From Diploptera punctata (lineage: Eukaryota > Arthropoda > Insecta > Blattodea > Blaberidae): a DNA stretch of 64,000 nt. The stretch is from the NCBI GenBank assembly GCA_030220185.1, contig JASPKZ010007297.1, positions 1,582,001 to 1,646,000 on the forward strand. Direction: 5' to 3'. The number at the start of each line of letters is the position of its first letter. The first letter of the stretch is position 1. Both the position numbers and the translations under genes were made by a program. The notes beneath the pieces were generated by a model, which was not told the DNA's origin, did no database searches, and saw nothing but the letters and a program-made list of their open reading frames with translations. Below are positions 1 through 10,074 of the stretch, in pieces.

Positions 1-315
1 TGGAAGTCTATTTCTTGCCATTCTCCTCAGATGATTTTTCCATTATTGTTGGTATCTTTGTATATCTTCATTTAAACTTGTTACTCCAAGTTTTCCTCTG
101 ATAATAGTGTTCCTTTGGTGGCCCTGTCTATTAACTCCTAACAATGATCGTAAGAAGCGCATTTGGCTTACTTGAAGTTTATGAGAGTTTCTTTTATCTA
201 AAATCCAAATTTCACTTCCGTATTTTAGAGCAGCTTTTGATAGGATGTTATGTAATCTTAGTTTTGTCTCTGTCCTCATCCGTTTACCAAAATGTCTTCG
301 TATTACCCCATTCAT
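1..315 (-). pseudogene. LINE reverse-transcriptase C-terminal remnant (LINE-D)
   Basis: Reading the minus strand gives a LINE ORF2 C-terminal segment. The order is an N-terminal KLRLHNILSKAALKYGSE stretch, then QMRFLRSLLGV, then after one in-frame stop WKNHLRRMARNRLP. The pattern 'YGSE.W ... MRFLR ... HL.RM' recurs in the other LINE fragments here and lies downstream of the reverse-transcriptase core in such elements. The fragment runs off the left edge and has at least one stop, so it is dead. Clade cannot be fixed from this piece. Confidence 0.7.
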
Positions 316-344
316 TTTATTACATAAATGTATGTCGAATTACT

Positions 345-445
345 GTCTCATTGGGTCGGTGTGTTGATCGCATGCCATCCATGACATCTACGAGCAAATA
401 AGTTAACTAAAAAATAACTTGGTCTAGTAACTCCTTACAAGGGCG
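345..445. repeat. SINE-F tail fragment
   Basis: This stretch holds a degraded 'gacatctacgagcaaataag ... aacttggtctagtaac' segment. The same string recurs near 5845-5885, 12683-12715, 12985-13020 and 15150-15185. It marks the tail of a repeat family whose best copy lies at 12640-13040. Confidence 0.45.
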
Positions 446-935
446 AAGCTATGGCTCAATAACGGGATTTTCTTCCTGTTCCGATCTCACATCTGTTCAT
501 CCCAGCTTTTTCTTGGTCTTCATACCGATCTCGTCCTCCACAATTATACATCGGTGCCATCTTTGGTATCCTATCCTCTGTGATTCTGTGCAGATGCTCT
601 ATCCAGCTGTTCCTGTGTTCTTCTATTTGTTGAAGAAATGGTTGTACTTTTAGTTCCTCTATAACATTCTCATTTCTAATATGTTATTCTCTTGTACAAC
701 CTATCACTGCCCGTAGGAAGCTCATTTCCGCTGCCTGGATTTTACTTTTGTCTTTTTTCCTTCAGGACCCATACATCGCCATTGGTAAATTGTTGAGTAA
801 AATCTTAGCTGCGTATCCTTTCTTACTTTGTTCCTCAATGTTCGTCTGATTGTTCCACAAATAGGTTGAAATATCTGCATTTTCCTATTTATGTCTTGTT
901 CTTCTTCATAAGACAAAACTAGGAAAATTATAGAT
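430..935 (-). pseudogene. LINE ORF2 C-terminal remnant
   Basis: Minus-strand translation, allowing frame changes, reads GTIRRTLRNKVRKDTQLRFY, then AAEMSFLRAVIGCTRE, then HRNSWIEHLHRI and DRIPKMAPMYN. These match block by block the C-termini of the LINE copies at 18.2-19.5, 40.3-40.8 and 62.6-63.5 kb. The copy is short and frameshifted and has no reverse-transcriptase core, so it is an old 5'-truncated insertion. Confidence 0.65.
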
Positions 936-1055
936 AGAATATGTCGAATTACACAATATACCTAATAATAAACAGTTATATTTAACTTATAGAGGAATAA
1001 ATTACCATGCGATTTAATTTATGATTAAATTAGGACAGGTATGAAGCATTTTAAT

Positions 1056-1057
<2 letters not shown>

Positions 1058-1115
<58 letters not shown>
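1058..1115. repeat. (AAT)n microsatellite
   Basis: About 18 uninterrupted AAT units. Arrays of this motif recur about fifteen times in the window, often next to LINE-F 3' ends. Confidence 0.95.
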
Positions 1116-1212
1116 TAGTAATAATAATAAAGTTATGCATGATTTCGTTTTTAGTGCGGTCCCATTTATTTAAATAACTAAAACGAGAAATTAGTGTTTT
1201 GCCAATTTAAGA

Positions 1213-1780
1213 GTTTACAGCTGGTTTTCTTAACCTGGAGCTGCTTCTTATTGTAGCTACACAAATTCCGCACGATCCTGGGTGGACTAAAAACTCCTGG
1301 AGCGACAGGCCTACAAGGCCCTTAGCCTATTATCTGGCTGCTGGCCTCACATCCACATGTGTCAATCATAGAGGTAGATGATAATCAGCCAGTGTAGGGG
1401 TGACAGGTGGTTAGCATGTCGAGTCCCCCAGCCGTTATAGCTGGTTTACTCAACCTGGACCGCTACTTATTGTAGCTATCCAAATGCATCACGATGCTGG
1501 GTGGGCACCGGTCCCATACTGGCCGAAATACCATGAGAAAATTTCTTCCCCCATGGAGAGTCGAACCAGCGCAAGTCCCGTAGCTCTGCGCCAAGGCTTC
1601 CTGCCTTAACCACTCGGCTACGGCGCGGGACCCTGGGTGGACACTTGTCCTAAAATGTCCGAAATCTCAATGAGAGCTTTCTTTTTTGACCACGCAAGTA
1701 TATGGAGGGGCATTCCCGAATAAGCCATCAGCTCAAAACCAGGACCTCCTCTGAGGCAACACAAACATTAAAGACGAAAC
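1213..1780 (-). repeat. Older SINE-D copy split by a younger one
   Basis: The flanks 1213-1287 and 1632-1780 are two halves of one decayed SINE-D. The left half carries the 'aacctggagctgcttcttat' region, and the right half resumes with 'ggtggacacttgtcc' and 'gccgaaat'-like sequence. They are separated exactly by the younger SINE-D at 1288-1631. The right half has lost a clear tRNA-like head. Confidence 0.7.
1288..1631 (-). repeat. SINE-D, tRNA-derived, with 11 bp TSD
   Basis: The tRNA-like head is at the right end, on the minus strand. It has an A-box-like tagccgagtggttaagg and a B-box-like ggttcgactct. The head resembles tRNAs with a long variable arm, such as Leu or Ser. The body carries the 'ctgggtgggcaccggtcc' segment and the tail contains 'cacatgtgtcaatcatagag'. 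An 11 bp target duplication, cctgggtggac, lies at 1277-1287 and 1632-1642. It was expected to be made by RNA polymerase III and moved by a LINE. Confidence 0.85.
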
Positions 1781-1799
1781 AAACATTCATACTAAACAT

Positions 1800-1965
1800 G
1801 CAGAATATGATAATGATGGTCAGACGATGTTCAGGGAGCGTTTAGGCGTTAAAGTTTTCTGACATTTGTCTTATAGGTGAGAAAAAAAAACCGAAAAAAA
1901 CGCCTGGGAAAATTGTTCCAACCGCGGTTCGTACAGACCCATGCTTTTACTGCAGAAAATACAGG
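1800..1965 (-). repeat. Decayed SINE-A/B body
   Basis: Recognised by 'cctgacatttgtctta(c)aggtgag' and 'accgaaaaaa' blocks, as in the intact SINE-A copies. The tRNA-like head is almost erased (ggttcgtacagaccc). It is clearly older than the copy at 2764. Confidence 0.6.
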
Positions 1966-2384
1966 GTACAGCATAAGTCAGTTAACCACTGCATATTGTT
2001 GCAAATGAAAAAAATTAGATTGATTGAAACTGGGGTTTGAATACGGGACCTTCAGAATATAATCTCGGCTATTGTTAAAACATATGATACGACTTTTTTA
2101 ATTCCTTCATGAACTTCTGTCACACTTTATTCTTAGGGTTCCATTTTTCAAATTATTTACCACCATTTACAGTGATTTTTTACATTTTTTCTAACGATTA
2201 TTTTAATATAAGTTATTTTCCTACGGTATTTAACTACATGAAGACGTGACTGCCATATTGATTTTAACGAATATTATAAACAAAAACAAAGTCGTGTACA
2301 GCCAACATAGAGTATGTACTAATAAACTGTACACATATACGTCAGAATTTCAGAACGTACTTTTTATTTTTGGGCATGTTAGAG

Positions 2385-2515
2385 TGTTCATGATAATGAT
2401 GGCCGGATGATTTTGCATCCTGACATTTGTCTTACTGGTGAGGAAAAAACCCGAAAAAACCTCACCCAGGAAGCCTGTCCAAACCGGAAATCGACCCTGG
2501 CTCGCTGCATGAAAA
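2385..2515 (-). repeat. Decayed SINE-A/B head and body
   Basis: Contains 'gacatttgtcttactggtga', 'cctcacccaggaagcctgtc' and a degraded head 'gaaatcgaccctggctcgct'. It abuts the SINE-C copy at 2530, so two tRNA-headed units lie side by side. Confidence 0.65.
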
Positions 2516-2529
2516 AGGCAGGGCCAATG

Positions 2530-2705
2530 ATATGATGTGTGATAAATGATAATGAAGCGCCAGGAGAGTCCTTAACCTAAATTCCGGATCATGGGCAACT
2601 ACAGGAATGCCCCTTTAATGACAAATTCCTATAGTCTGACCGGAAATCGAACCCGGGGCCTCATGAACTGTAGTCAGAAGCTCTGACCACAAGGCAGGTC
2701 AGCCG
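2530..2705 (-). repeat. SINE-C, tRNA-derived, tail-truncated
   Basis: Head on the minus strand: the B-box appears in plus as 'ggaaatcgaacccgggg', followed by 'cctcatgaactgtagtcaga', the same as in the fuller copy at 8625-8903. The tail keeps 'gaagcgccaggagagtcctt', a module shared with SINE-B. Confidence 0.7.
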
Positions 2706-2763
2706 CCCTAAAGGTAAAATTATTAAGACTTCTACTCTTAAAGATTGAGTTTAATTCATATAT

Positions 2764-3105
2764 CCATCCATAGTAATTCTGCCCGAAGGCAGGTCCTTCA
2801 CTGCATTCATAGCATTTGCATGCTATGCTTGCAGCTTTACTAGGGAATTGTAGGTGTGGTAGCTTCCCGTTGCTTTCCACACCGGTGAAGGATGATGATG
2901 ATGATGATGATAATGATGATGATGATCATGATGGCCATATGATTTCGGGGACCGTTTGGGCCTTAAAGTTTTCCTGACATTTGTCTTACAGGTGAGGAAA
3001 AACCCCGATAAAAACCTCACCCAGAAAAACTGCCCCGACCGGCGATAGAACCCGGGCCCGTTGCGTGACAAGGCAGCACGCTACCTCGAGACCACAGCGG
3101 TGGAC
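2764..3105 (-). repeat. SINE-A full-length copy with 11 bp TSD
   Basis: Reference SINE-A copy. The minus-strand order is a tRNA-like head (gtccaccgctgtggtctcga, then a B-box-like ggttctatcgc), a body with 'cctcacctgtaagacaaatg', an internal (ATC)n run, and a tail ending 'gaaggacctgccttcgggca'. The exact target duplication aattcatatat lies at 2753-2763 and 3106-3116. Such exact duplications show the element ends directly and point to target-primed reverse transcription. Confidence 0.92.
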
Positions 3106-3146
3106 AATTCATATATAACCCCTCAAAAATATTTATTTGTTCATTT

Positions 3147-3525
3147 TAATGATGCCTCGTTGTCATTTCGACATTCTGGTATTCTCTCCTGGCATGGCGT
3201 TATTGTAACCCACTTCTGAGGTTGGGGCGCCTGGAAGGCGGAGTTACGCTGCCAGGATGATATATGATAGGTGATGATGATGGCAATGATGCACCAGGAG
3301 AGGCCTTAATCTTAAGCTTAATGAATATGTTAATGATGATATTGATGGCCAGATGATGTTCGGGGACTGTTTGGACCCTTAAAGCTTCATGAGTCATGGC
3401 ATTTTGTCTTACAGGTGAGGAAAAAATGCGGAAAAAACTATCACCCAAGAAACTTGTCCCGACCGAGGACCGAACCCGGGCCCGCTGCGTGATAAGGCAG
3501 CACGCTACCTCGAGATCACAACTGT
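3147..3525 (-). repeat. SINE-B copy
   Basis: It has the same tRNA-like head and body as SINE-A (B-box-like region in 'gaccgaaccc', then 'gtgaggaaaaaatgc'), but a different tail. The tail carries 'ttctctcctggcatggcgtt', 'ggttggggcgcctggaaggc' and 'aagcttaatgaatatg'. That tail is also the SINE-C tail. It is diverged, with no clean target duplication seen. Confidence 0.8.
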
Positions 3526-3559
3526 GAAAGAATGTTAAGTAAATTTCGGCTTCTAGTCT

Positions 3560-3775
3560 AGATAAATAGGCCCGAATAACAGCCGCCTCTACCCCAGAAC
3601 ATATTTCTGGTACTCGCTTCAGTTAGAGCCTGGGTCGAACACAGGGCCATTGTGCCGCCAAAAGATTAAGGCTAGATTAAAAATCCTGAACCCCATTCGG
3701 ACTCGAATCCGCGACCTTTTGGCTTGTATTGTATAGCATTGACGCGTCCCATTAGGCCACTAATTCTGGTGAATA
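3560..3775 (-). repeat. Decayed SINE-E copy
   Basis: Matches the SINE-E order in minus orientation: 'ccgcctctaccccagaaca', 'tggtactcgcttcagttaga', 'gggccattgtgccgcc', then a head remnant 'ggactcgaatccgcgacc'. It is more diverged than the copies at 10.6, 12.3 and 37.6 kb. Confidence 0.65.
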
Positions 3776-4160
3776 TGGGTTTAATCCCTAAAATCCAGGA
3801 TGTTTTTTTAACGTAATGTAGAAGTTGATGGCATTAAAGGTCAAATTGAATCAATAAAAGCGCGGAAACAAGCCTAAAGTAAATCCAGAATGTTGCGTAC
3901 TGCGATATCCCATTAAATCTCCACAGTCCATTATCACAGTCGCTTCGATCGGCAGAATGAACACAACTGGGTGACTCGCAATTGCATTAACAACTGTTTA
4001 GTGTGTTATTTATCTCTAGTTGCGGCCCGGTTTCGATTCCTGGCCCAGCTTTTTCAGAATGTTCTTCAACTGTAAGCTAACGTACTGTACGTATTATCTT
4101 TATATATGAAGAGCTTAGGGCAGTAACATGATAGCCATATTCTATTAAGAAATGTCATTT
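3776..4160. other. No recognisable feature
   Basis: AT-rich sequence with no coding frame or repeat that I can place. A B-box-like 'ggtttcgattcctgg' at about 4028-4042 is isolated and has no matching tRNA fold. Confidence 0.5.
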
Positions 4161-4162
4161 AT

Positions 4163-4712
4163 TACAATGACTATTTAACTCATGTCGCAAATGGTAGTCA
4201 ATGACCAATCACGTTTCAATTAATTTTGTTTTACACCAATGACAGTCGTGTTTCATCTCGCTTTTTATCGATTTCTCTTTATCAGCTCCTGCTTTTGTGA
4301 TAAAGAAAGCTCCTCCTTTTTTAATATTCTGAACAGGTTAGACCATTATTTTTCTCCAACAAATACATTGAATATAGCAAATAATGAATAGGCCTATATC
4401 AGTGATTTTACTGAGTTGTTTATTCATTTGGCAATAAATAATATGATCGAGTTGCAGTGAATATACATAACCTCACATTTCTAATTTGTTTTCAAACATC
4501 GCCGTTTACATTAACTGTATACATATTTTAAAACACCGGTAACTATATTCAAATAATTATTTTTTAGTAAAGAGCTTAATTTTATTCGTTAAAATAGTCC
4601 TAACAAATGCCACTCTTGATTTCCAAATTCTCTAGATAAATTCACTCATTTCGTGAGTCGTGAATTTATCGATAATTTGGAAATCACTCGTGGCATTACT
4701 TATGATAGCAAA
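4163..4712 (+). mobile_element. K element copy 1 (hairpin-ended, non-autonomous)
   Basis: The element begins 'gactatttaactcatg', passes CCAAT-bearing sequence (gtcaatgaccaatcacg) and ends in an imperfect palindrome of about 110 bp. The palindrome arms are 'aatgccactcttgatttcc' (4608) and its complement 'ggaaatcactcgtggcatt' (4680-4698). The same order occurs at 42.9, 44-45.4, 53.1, 53.7, 59.5 and 63.7 kb. It has no coding frame and is taken as a deletion derivative. Strand follows the direction of the start codon in copy 2. Confidence 0.75.
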
Positions 4713-4914
4713 TAAATGTATTGCAATATCCATAAAATCATTTGTAAGTGCGCCAGTGATGAGTTGAAACATATAGACTCACAATGTATTAACAACAATA
4801 CTGCCCAATTAATATTTATATTTTTTTAAAACATAAAATCCTAATATTTCAGAAAGAACAATATGTGACTTATCATGTTATTGCCTTAAGACCTTCATAT
4901 ACAGTATCTCATTC

Positions 4915-5577
4915 TTCTGAACGTGTGTTTGTCACTGAACTCCTCCTAAACGACTGGACCTATTTTGATTAATTTATGTGTGTACGTCTGATTGGGTCCC
5001 TCGATGGTTTAGATTCACAATTGGACCCTCTAAAATCATTAGGTATAGGAGTTCACCTGAAGTGAAAATTGAAAAATCGTTCTAGCGGGCACATTTTTCG
5101 TTGTTTTACAACGAAACTCAGTATGTCCTATTAAAATAAATCGAAGTAGGTATTGTCCAAAAATAAGCGAAATCTGATAATTATAAGTGGAGATTTACTT
5201 GGAATTCGAAATTAAAAACTGCCTAAACGATTGGACCGATTTTGATGACATTTTTTGTGTGTGTTTGAGTGGGTCCCTGGATAGTTTAGATTCACAATTA
5301 AACTCTCCAAAATCATTAGTTGTAGGAGTTCACCTGAAGTGAAAATTTAAAAATTGCTCTAGTGGTCACAATTTTCGATGTTTCACATCTTATCCTATTA
5401 AAATAAACCGAGGTAGCTATTATCAAAAAAATGAGTGAAATCCGACAATTAGAAGTGGAGGTATACTTGAAATCCGGAACAGCCATGTCTTCGTCTCAGG
5501 TTATACCATACGATTTAATTAACCTTTAAGATGTAATTTATTTAGGCGTAGTAACGCACGCTGGTATTAGGGTATTT
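4915..5577 (+). mobile_element. Helitron-like element with ~277 bp tandem units
   Basis: It contains about two and a half copies of a unit marked by 'taggagttcacctgaagtga' and 'acgactggacc(t/g)attttga', spaced about 277 bp. The 3' end reads 'taggcgtagtaacgcacgct' then 'ggtattagg', a diverged form of the terminus at 58.9 kb. There is no coding frame. Assignment to Helitrons rests on that terminus and on general family resemblance. Confidence 0.5.
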
Positions 5578-5629
5578 ATATATGAAAATGAATGTGAGTC
5601 CGTCTGTCCTTTATGGACTCAGAATGTAC

Positions 5630-5895
5630 TTGATTTATAGGATGGAAAGACCCAGGGAAAAAGTCCTCCAGGAGGGACTTTAAGCTGTGGGCCCCGAGTC
5701 TGAAGATTTTCAGATTCGTAAAAGAACCACAAGCCTGAAAAAAAGGCATGTGTGCAAAATTTATCGACCGTTTCCCATACACTAATACCTTGGTTACCCA
5801 CTAGATGTCTCATCGAGGCATTAGGCCTATCCTCTACCACTCGCTGACATCTATGGGTAAATGAGCTTAACTAAATTAACTTGGTCAATAAGTGG
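5630..5895 (+). repeat. SINE-F copy
   Basis: Shares with 12.8 kb the blocks 'ccgagtctgaagattttcag', 'agcctgaa', 'aataccttggttaccca', 'ctagatgtctcat' and the tail 'gacatctatgggtaaatgag'. The tRNA-like head is not recognisable here, so it is probably 5'-truncated. Confidence 0.6.
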
Positions 5896-5974
5896 CCGTT
5901 AGGGAGCGCCATAATCCCGGCACAGGGAAGGAAAGGGCTTAAGATGAAGAAGAAATGATTGGAAAGAATGTGCA

Positions 5975-6646
5975 TACTTACTTACTCACTGGCAATATCG
6001 AACCCGTAGGTTCATGGCCGCGCGGACATAAGCTCTCCATACATCCCTATCCTGAGATAATGCTTTCCAATCATTCCCTGTATAATCTACTTCCCTCAAA
6101 TCATAGTTAATGTTATTCTCCCACCCCATTCTTGGTCTACCAACTGGGCGTTTTTCCTCTGGCTTTCCTACAAGAAGCTTCCATGCAAGTCTTTCATTCC
6201 CCATACGTGCAACATATCCTGCCCATCGCAGTCTACGAGACTTAACTGTTCTTATTATATCTGGCTTTTCACCTGTTTGTTCATCTCTCTTTGGTCCAAA
6301 CATTTTCCTAAGTACTTTATTCTCAAATACTTGTAATCTCCTTTCATTCCCTAAAAGTAGGAGTCCATGTTTCGCACCCATATAATATACCTGGTAGAAT
6401 AATAGTTTTATATATTTTCAGTTTAACTTTTTTTAAAGGAGCCGGGACATCAAGAGTCCCTGCAATGCATAATAGCACGCATTTCCAGAATTGAGCCTAT
6501 GTTTAATTTCTTTGAGCATCTCATTCCTATTTGTGATTATTGTTCCTAGGTATTTGAATTCAGCCACTTCCTCGAAATTTCCCTCATTTGTCATTAGCTG
6601 TCCATTTCCATTATATAATGTATTTCTATGTGCGATCATATATTTA
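5975..6646 (-). mobile_element. LINE-A, 5'-truncated copy
   Basis: On the minus strand this reads LINE-A from the post-RT region 'VAEFKYLGTIITNRNEM', through HRLNSGNACYYALQ, to the C-terminus RLRWAGYVARMGNERLAWKLL and WKALSQDRDVWRAYVRAAMNL (the last frame at 5986-6381). The RT core is absent. The 3' end is a short (TAAG)n-type tail, here as 'acttacttactcactgg' on plus. Such short simple tails, rather than poly(A), are usual in RTE-type LINEs, so an RTE-like clade is likely but not proven. Confidence 0.85.
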
Positions 6647-6654
6647 GGTGCATA

Positions 6655-6815
6655 AAAAAATAAATGCGACCGCATAGCAAAAGCGATGAAGAACTGCAAC
6701 CCAAACGGCAGAAGAAATGTTGGAAGACTGGAGGCAAGCTGGACTCAATAGTGTTAAAGAATGAGACCACAATAAGCCTTCTGAGGCTTAATCCATGAAG
6801 CTGATGATGATGTTG
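6655..6815 (+). pseudogene. LINE C-terminal scrap
   Basis: Plus strand gives KNCNPNGRRNVGRLEASW followed by stops, then a (GATGAT) end. 'GRRNVGR' is the usual C-terminal block of the LINE group at 21.7 and 51.8 kb. Only about 50 codons remain. Confidence 0.55.
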
Positions 6816-6859
6816 ATATGGAAATAAAAGAGAGATATGCAAGCTATCTTGCAGGAAAA

Positions 6860-7325
6860 CTAGAGGGAAAGCGCCAAATAGAATGAGAGAGAAGAATAAG
6901 ATAACTATGATTTGAGGGAAGTGAATTACACAGGGAAAGATTACAAAACATTAGCTCAGAATAGATATGTCTTCTTCTCTAGTGTTCTGCCCTAAGGCAG
7001 GTCCTTCATTGCAATCATGCTATGCTTTGCAGATTTAACTAGGGAATTATAGGTGTGGTAGCTTCCCGTTACTTTCCACACCATGGGCTGATGATGATAA
7101 TGATGGCGATGGTCAGATAATGTTCGGGGACCGTTTGGGCCTCAAAGCTTCCTAACATTTGACTTACAGGTGAGGAAAAACCCCGAAAAAAAACCTCACC
7201 TAGGAAGCTTGTCCCGGCCGAGAATCGAACCAATGCCCGTTGCGTGACAAGGCAACACGCTACCTCAGGACCACAGTGGTGGACAGAGCTTATGTCCACC
7301 CGGCTATGAACCACCGGTTCAATAG
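6860..7325 (+). mobile_element. LINE-A 3' end interrupted by SINE-A
   Basis: 6860-6970 carries the LINE-A C-terminus ('atttgagggaagtgaattac', 'acattagctcagaatag'). It resumes after the SINE at 7285 with 'agagcttatgtccacccgg' and ends near 7325. The LINE is decayed by indels. Confidence 0.7.
6978..7284 (-). repeat. SINE-A copy nested in LINE-A
   Basis: The tail begins 'gttctgccctaaggcaggtc' and the tRNA-like head ends 'ccacagtggtggac'. It is flanked on both sides by consecutive parts of one LINE-A copy, so the SINE is the younger insertion. Confidence 0.85.
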
Positions 7326-7334
7326 TATCAGTGA

Positions 7335-7760
7335 GTTAGTTAATACTCTAAGGGAGGAGGAAAGATTCGAGTATTTGAGAATAAAGTTCTTAGGACATTT
7401 TTTGGAACAAAGAGAGATGAACTGACAGGCGCATGGAGAAGACTTCATAACAGTGAGCAACTTATTCTTTATGGGAAAACAGATATAATAAGAAAATATA
7501 TAATAATGTTTCGTAGACTGCGATGGGCAGGACATGTGGCACGAATGGGAAATGCAAGAGGGGCATGGATGCTTCTTGTATGAAAACCAGAAGGAAAAAG
7601 TCCAATTGATAGACCAAGAATGATGTAGGAGAATAACATTAACAATGATTTTAGGGAAGTAGTTATACAGGAGGTAATTGAAAAACATTAGCTCAATATA
7701 TGGATGTATGGAGAACTTATGTCTTCACGGCCATGAATTTAGGAGTTTGATAGAGCCAGA
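7335..7760 (+). mobile_element. LINE-A, second truncated copy
   Basis: Starts inside 'LREEERFEYLRIKFLG', continues through 'ctgcgatgggcaggacatgt' (RLRWAGHVARM) and ends 'gccatgaatttaggagtttg'. Several stops and frameshifts break the frame. A head-to-tail arrangement with the preceding LINE-A end suggests two insertions. Confidence 0.8.
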
Positions 7761-7764
7761 GAAT

Positions 7765-8145
7765 TAGTTACAAAAATGTAAAAAAAAAAATATATATTGA
7801 ACGATAATTTAACTGCTAATGACCAAGTATACATTCATTGCTACGTAACTTTTTTAAAGATATTCTTGTGGCTACGTAAATAGCTTCATACTAGACCGGA
7901 ACTGATTAACGATACAATTTCACAACTTAATGAAGACCTTGACTCCATAGCAACAAACAGACCTTATTATAAATCCTGAGAAATAGTAAGCAATTGCCAT
8001 CGGCCATCAAAGTCAATAAAACACAATTGATTATTCAACGATAATTTCTGTAAATATAAATCAAACTGAAATTACATTTAAACCTTCCGTGAACATTTTT
8101 ATGTATATTTCGACCAAAATCTTAGCTGACAGGTTCATTTAAGAG
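7765..8145. other. No recognisable feature
   Basis: AT-rich, with no coding frame above about 40 codons and no match that I can see to the repeat families of this window. Confidence 0.5.
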
Positions 8146-8624
8146 AAACTTGCAAAAAAACGTATTCAATCTTTCATTCCCTAAAACGTTTGAAAATCCC
8201 CCATTCGTCTTCATTGAAAAAAGTGCTTGTCTCAACTTTGATTATGCCGCATTTCGATTAATGCGACTTACTCTTGCCTCTGCTTCTTATACAACACTTT
8301 GTCCACCTCATCACATCTTCATATTTCTACTCGCTTCCATTCGTTATCTTCCCACCATAACTTAAACACATGATCGAGATAAAATTTAACTCTAGCTGTT
8401 CCCCTACATCGAACATCTCAATATTCCTCATCCTTCCTTGTTCAGCCATCCAACTCTGGAATTCCCTCCCCTCGTATATCAAGGACTGCCCGACTAAAAA
8501 CCAGTTAAAAAAACTCACTACATATTTCCTTAGACAATATAATATATAACAGTGTTTCATGTATACTTTTATTATTCCTTTTATATTTTACACTTTATTT
8601 ACTTAATGAAATTTTTTTTTTGTC

Positions 8625-8903
8625 TAATGCCACCAGGTTGTCTTTCACGACATTTCTGGTTTTCTCCCCTAGAATTTGCGGAATTGTAATCCATTTCTTA
8701 GGTTGGAGCACCTGGAAGGCAGAGTTATGTTACCCCCATGATATGATAATGAAGCGCCAGTAGAGTTTTTAATCTAAATTTAACCTAACTACAGGAATAA
8801 TTTCCTCTAAGGAAAAAAAATCCCTATGGTTTGATCGGGAATCGAACCCGGGACCTCATGAACTGTAGTCAGAAACGCTGACCACTAGCCCATGAGGCTG
8901 GTC
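8625..8903 (-). repeat. SINE-C full-length copy
   Basis: tRNA-like head on the minus strand with A-box-like 'tgggctagtggtcagcg' and a perfect B-box ggttcgattcc. The body differs from SINE-A and SINE-B. The tail ('ggttgtctttcacgacattt', 'ggttggagcacctggaaggc', 'gaagcgccag') matches SINE-B. It is inserted in the 3' part of LINE-F. Confidence 0.82.
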
Positions 8904-8907
8904 ATAA

Positions 8908-8950
8908 TATGTTATTATTATTATTATTATTATTAATATTATTATTATCC
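8908..8950. repeat. (ATT)n microsatellite
   Basis: About 12 ATT units with one interruption. It lies just after the SINE-C head and within the LINE-F 3' region. Confidence 0.9.
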
Positions 8951-9394
8951 TTTCTTTCCCTTGTGTATTATTAATCAAGTTGTAGATAATTCAAATTGTT
9001 ATTATATGTATTATTTTAACCTGGAGAAGTGGAAGAGAAGAACTCACGGCCTTAACCCCGTCAATAATAAAAAAAATAAGTAAAAAAAGGTAGATTCTTC
9101 CGGAATTCGTTAAAACTGGAGGGAGTTTTAAAATACTTTCCATTGATTGTATAAGGAGGAAGTGGATACCAGGCCACTTCCAGGCGTTATCTAAACTGCG
9201 GCTTTCTCAATTAGTCGAGTCGTGGTTTCCAGTTAACACGTACTGTACTGTTCGTACCAGCGGATACTTCACTCAAAATGGCGAGCCTTGTAAGTAAAAC
9301 ACTGGATTTTTAAGGGAAATTTTTTAAGGACAAAAAGTTGGATACATTTCCCTAAAAAAGGACTTTAAAATGGACATAGAAAAATTAACAAATA

Positions 9395-9681
9395 CATAAT
9401 TTATTTTATTTTATATATTTATTTATTTATTTAGCCTAGTGGAGTTAAGACCATGTGACCTTCTCTTTCACTCACCAAGACCAACACATGTTACAATAGA
9501 ATATAACAATCACAATTAACTCTAACAAATTAATTACTAAATAAAGATTTGATCAATAAGATGATATCTTATAAGATTAAGATCGATAACAATGATAATT
9601 AAAATTAAGACTAAAACGAGTAATAAAATGTGCAGAAGCAAGATGAATTAAATTGTTTGGTAAGCTGTCCCTAACCAATGT
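9395..9681 (-). mobile_element. LINE-F 3' end (left half of a split copy)
   Basis: The minus strand gives the LINE-F terminus: 'atttatttagcctagtggag' on plus is the complement of the 3' end at 38.42 kb ('ccaccaggctaaataaat'). 'aattaaaattaagactaaaa' complements 38.24 kb. The remainder continues at 11.81-12.09 kb after a long insertion. Confidence 0.7.
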
Positions 9682-9837
9682 ACACTTAGCGACAAAAAGA
9701 ATGGGCCGACACTTGATCTCGAATATTTCAAGTTCTAACGCGCGATTCACACCAGTAAACCAATTGCACATTAGTGCTACAATACGTTTTCCTTTTTCCC
9801 TTGAAAAGTATTCTTTCTAAACTCAACAATGCAACAA

Positions 9838-9915
9838 AAGCGTAGCTTAGTGCTTAATGGCTTGATTCGTAATACAAGAGGTCGCAGGTTCGATTCCCGG
9901 TGAGGTTAATTTTTT
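9838..9915 (+). repeat. Solitary tRNA-like module
   Basis: A-box-like 'tagcttagtgcttaatggc', a perfect B-box ggttcgattcc and a T-run soon after. The T-arm and acceptor ends do not pair properly, so this is not a working tRNA gene. A comparable module in opposite orientation sits at 11432-11512. Confidence 0.55.
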
Positions 9916-10074
9916 AATTGTTAAAGTGCTTTTTATTTTATTCTGTATATTCATTCTTAAAGAAAAAACGTACTAACTATTTGGAAGTATTAATAATTGT
10001 ATTATTAATATTACTATTTACTTATTTATAAACAGGTTTACAGTGTAATAAAACATCTTCCTATGCCCAAAGCT

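Larger units (their letters stand above)
8150..9075 (+). mobile_element. LINE-F 3' part, interrupted by SINE-C
   Basis: 8150-8560 encodes a decayed LINE C-terminus. It is recognised by comparison with 45.4-45.9 and 35.2 kb: LCLYNTLSTSS, STRFHSLSSHHNLNT and SFLVQPSNSGIPSPRI. The 3' untranslated part resumes after the SINE and ends at 'ggccttaaccccgtcaataa', the LINE-F terminus seen at 38.4 and 51.4 kb. The C-terminal style suggests a CR1/L2/Jockey-like LINE, unlike LINE-A. Clade is an inference. Confidence 0.65.

Noticed and set aside
2823..3071. His-rich small protein frame
   Set aside because: The His run is the internal (ATC)n of SINE-A. The same false protein appears at each SINE-A copy (18752, 50640, 54508, 60693).
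6110..6385. Plus-strand frame opposite LINE-A
   Set aside because: Shadow of the minus-strand LINE-A coding sequence. Identical shadows recur at 24145, 26098 and 36973.
7290..7688. 132-codon minus-strand frame
   Set aside because: It is antisense to a LINE-A copy; the LINE lies on the plus strand.
9838..9915. Possible functional tRNA gene (plus)
   Set aside because: Box A and B are fair but the T-stem pairs at only about three of five positions and there is no acceptor pairing.
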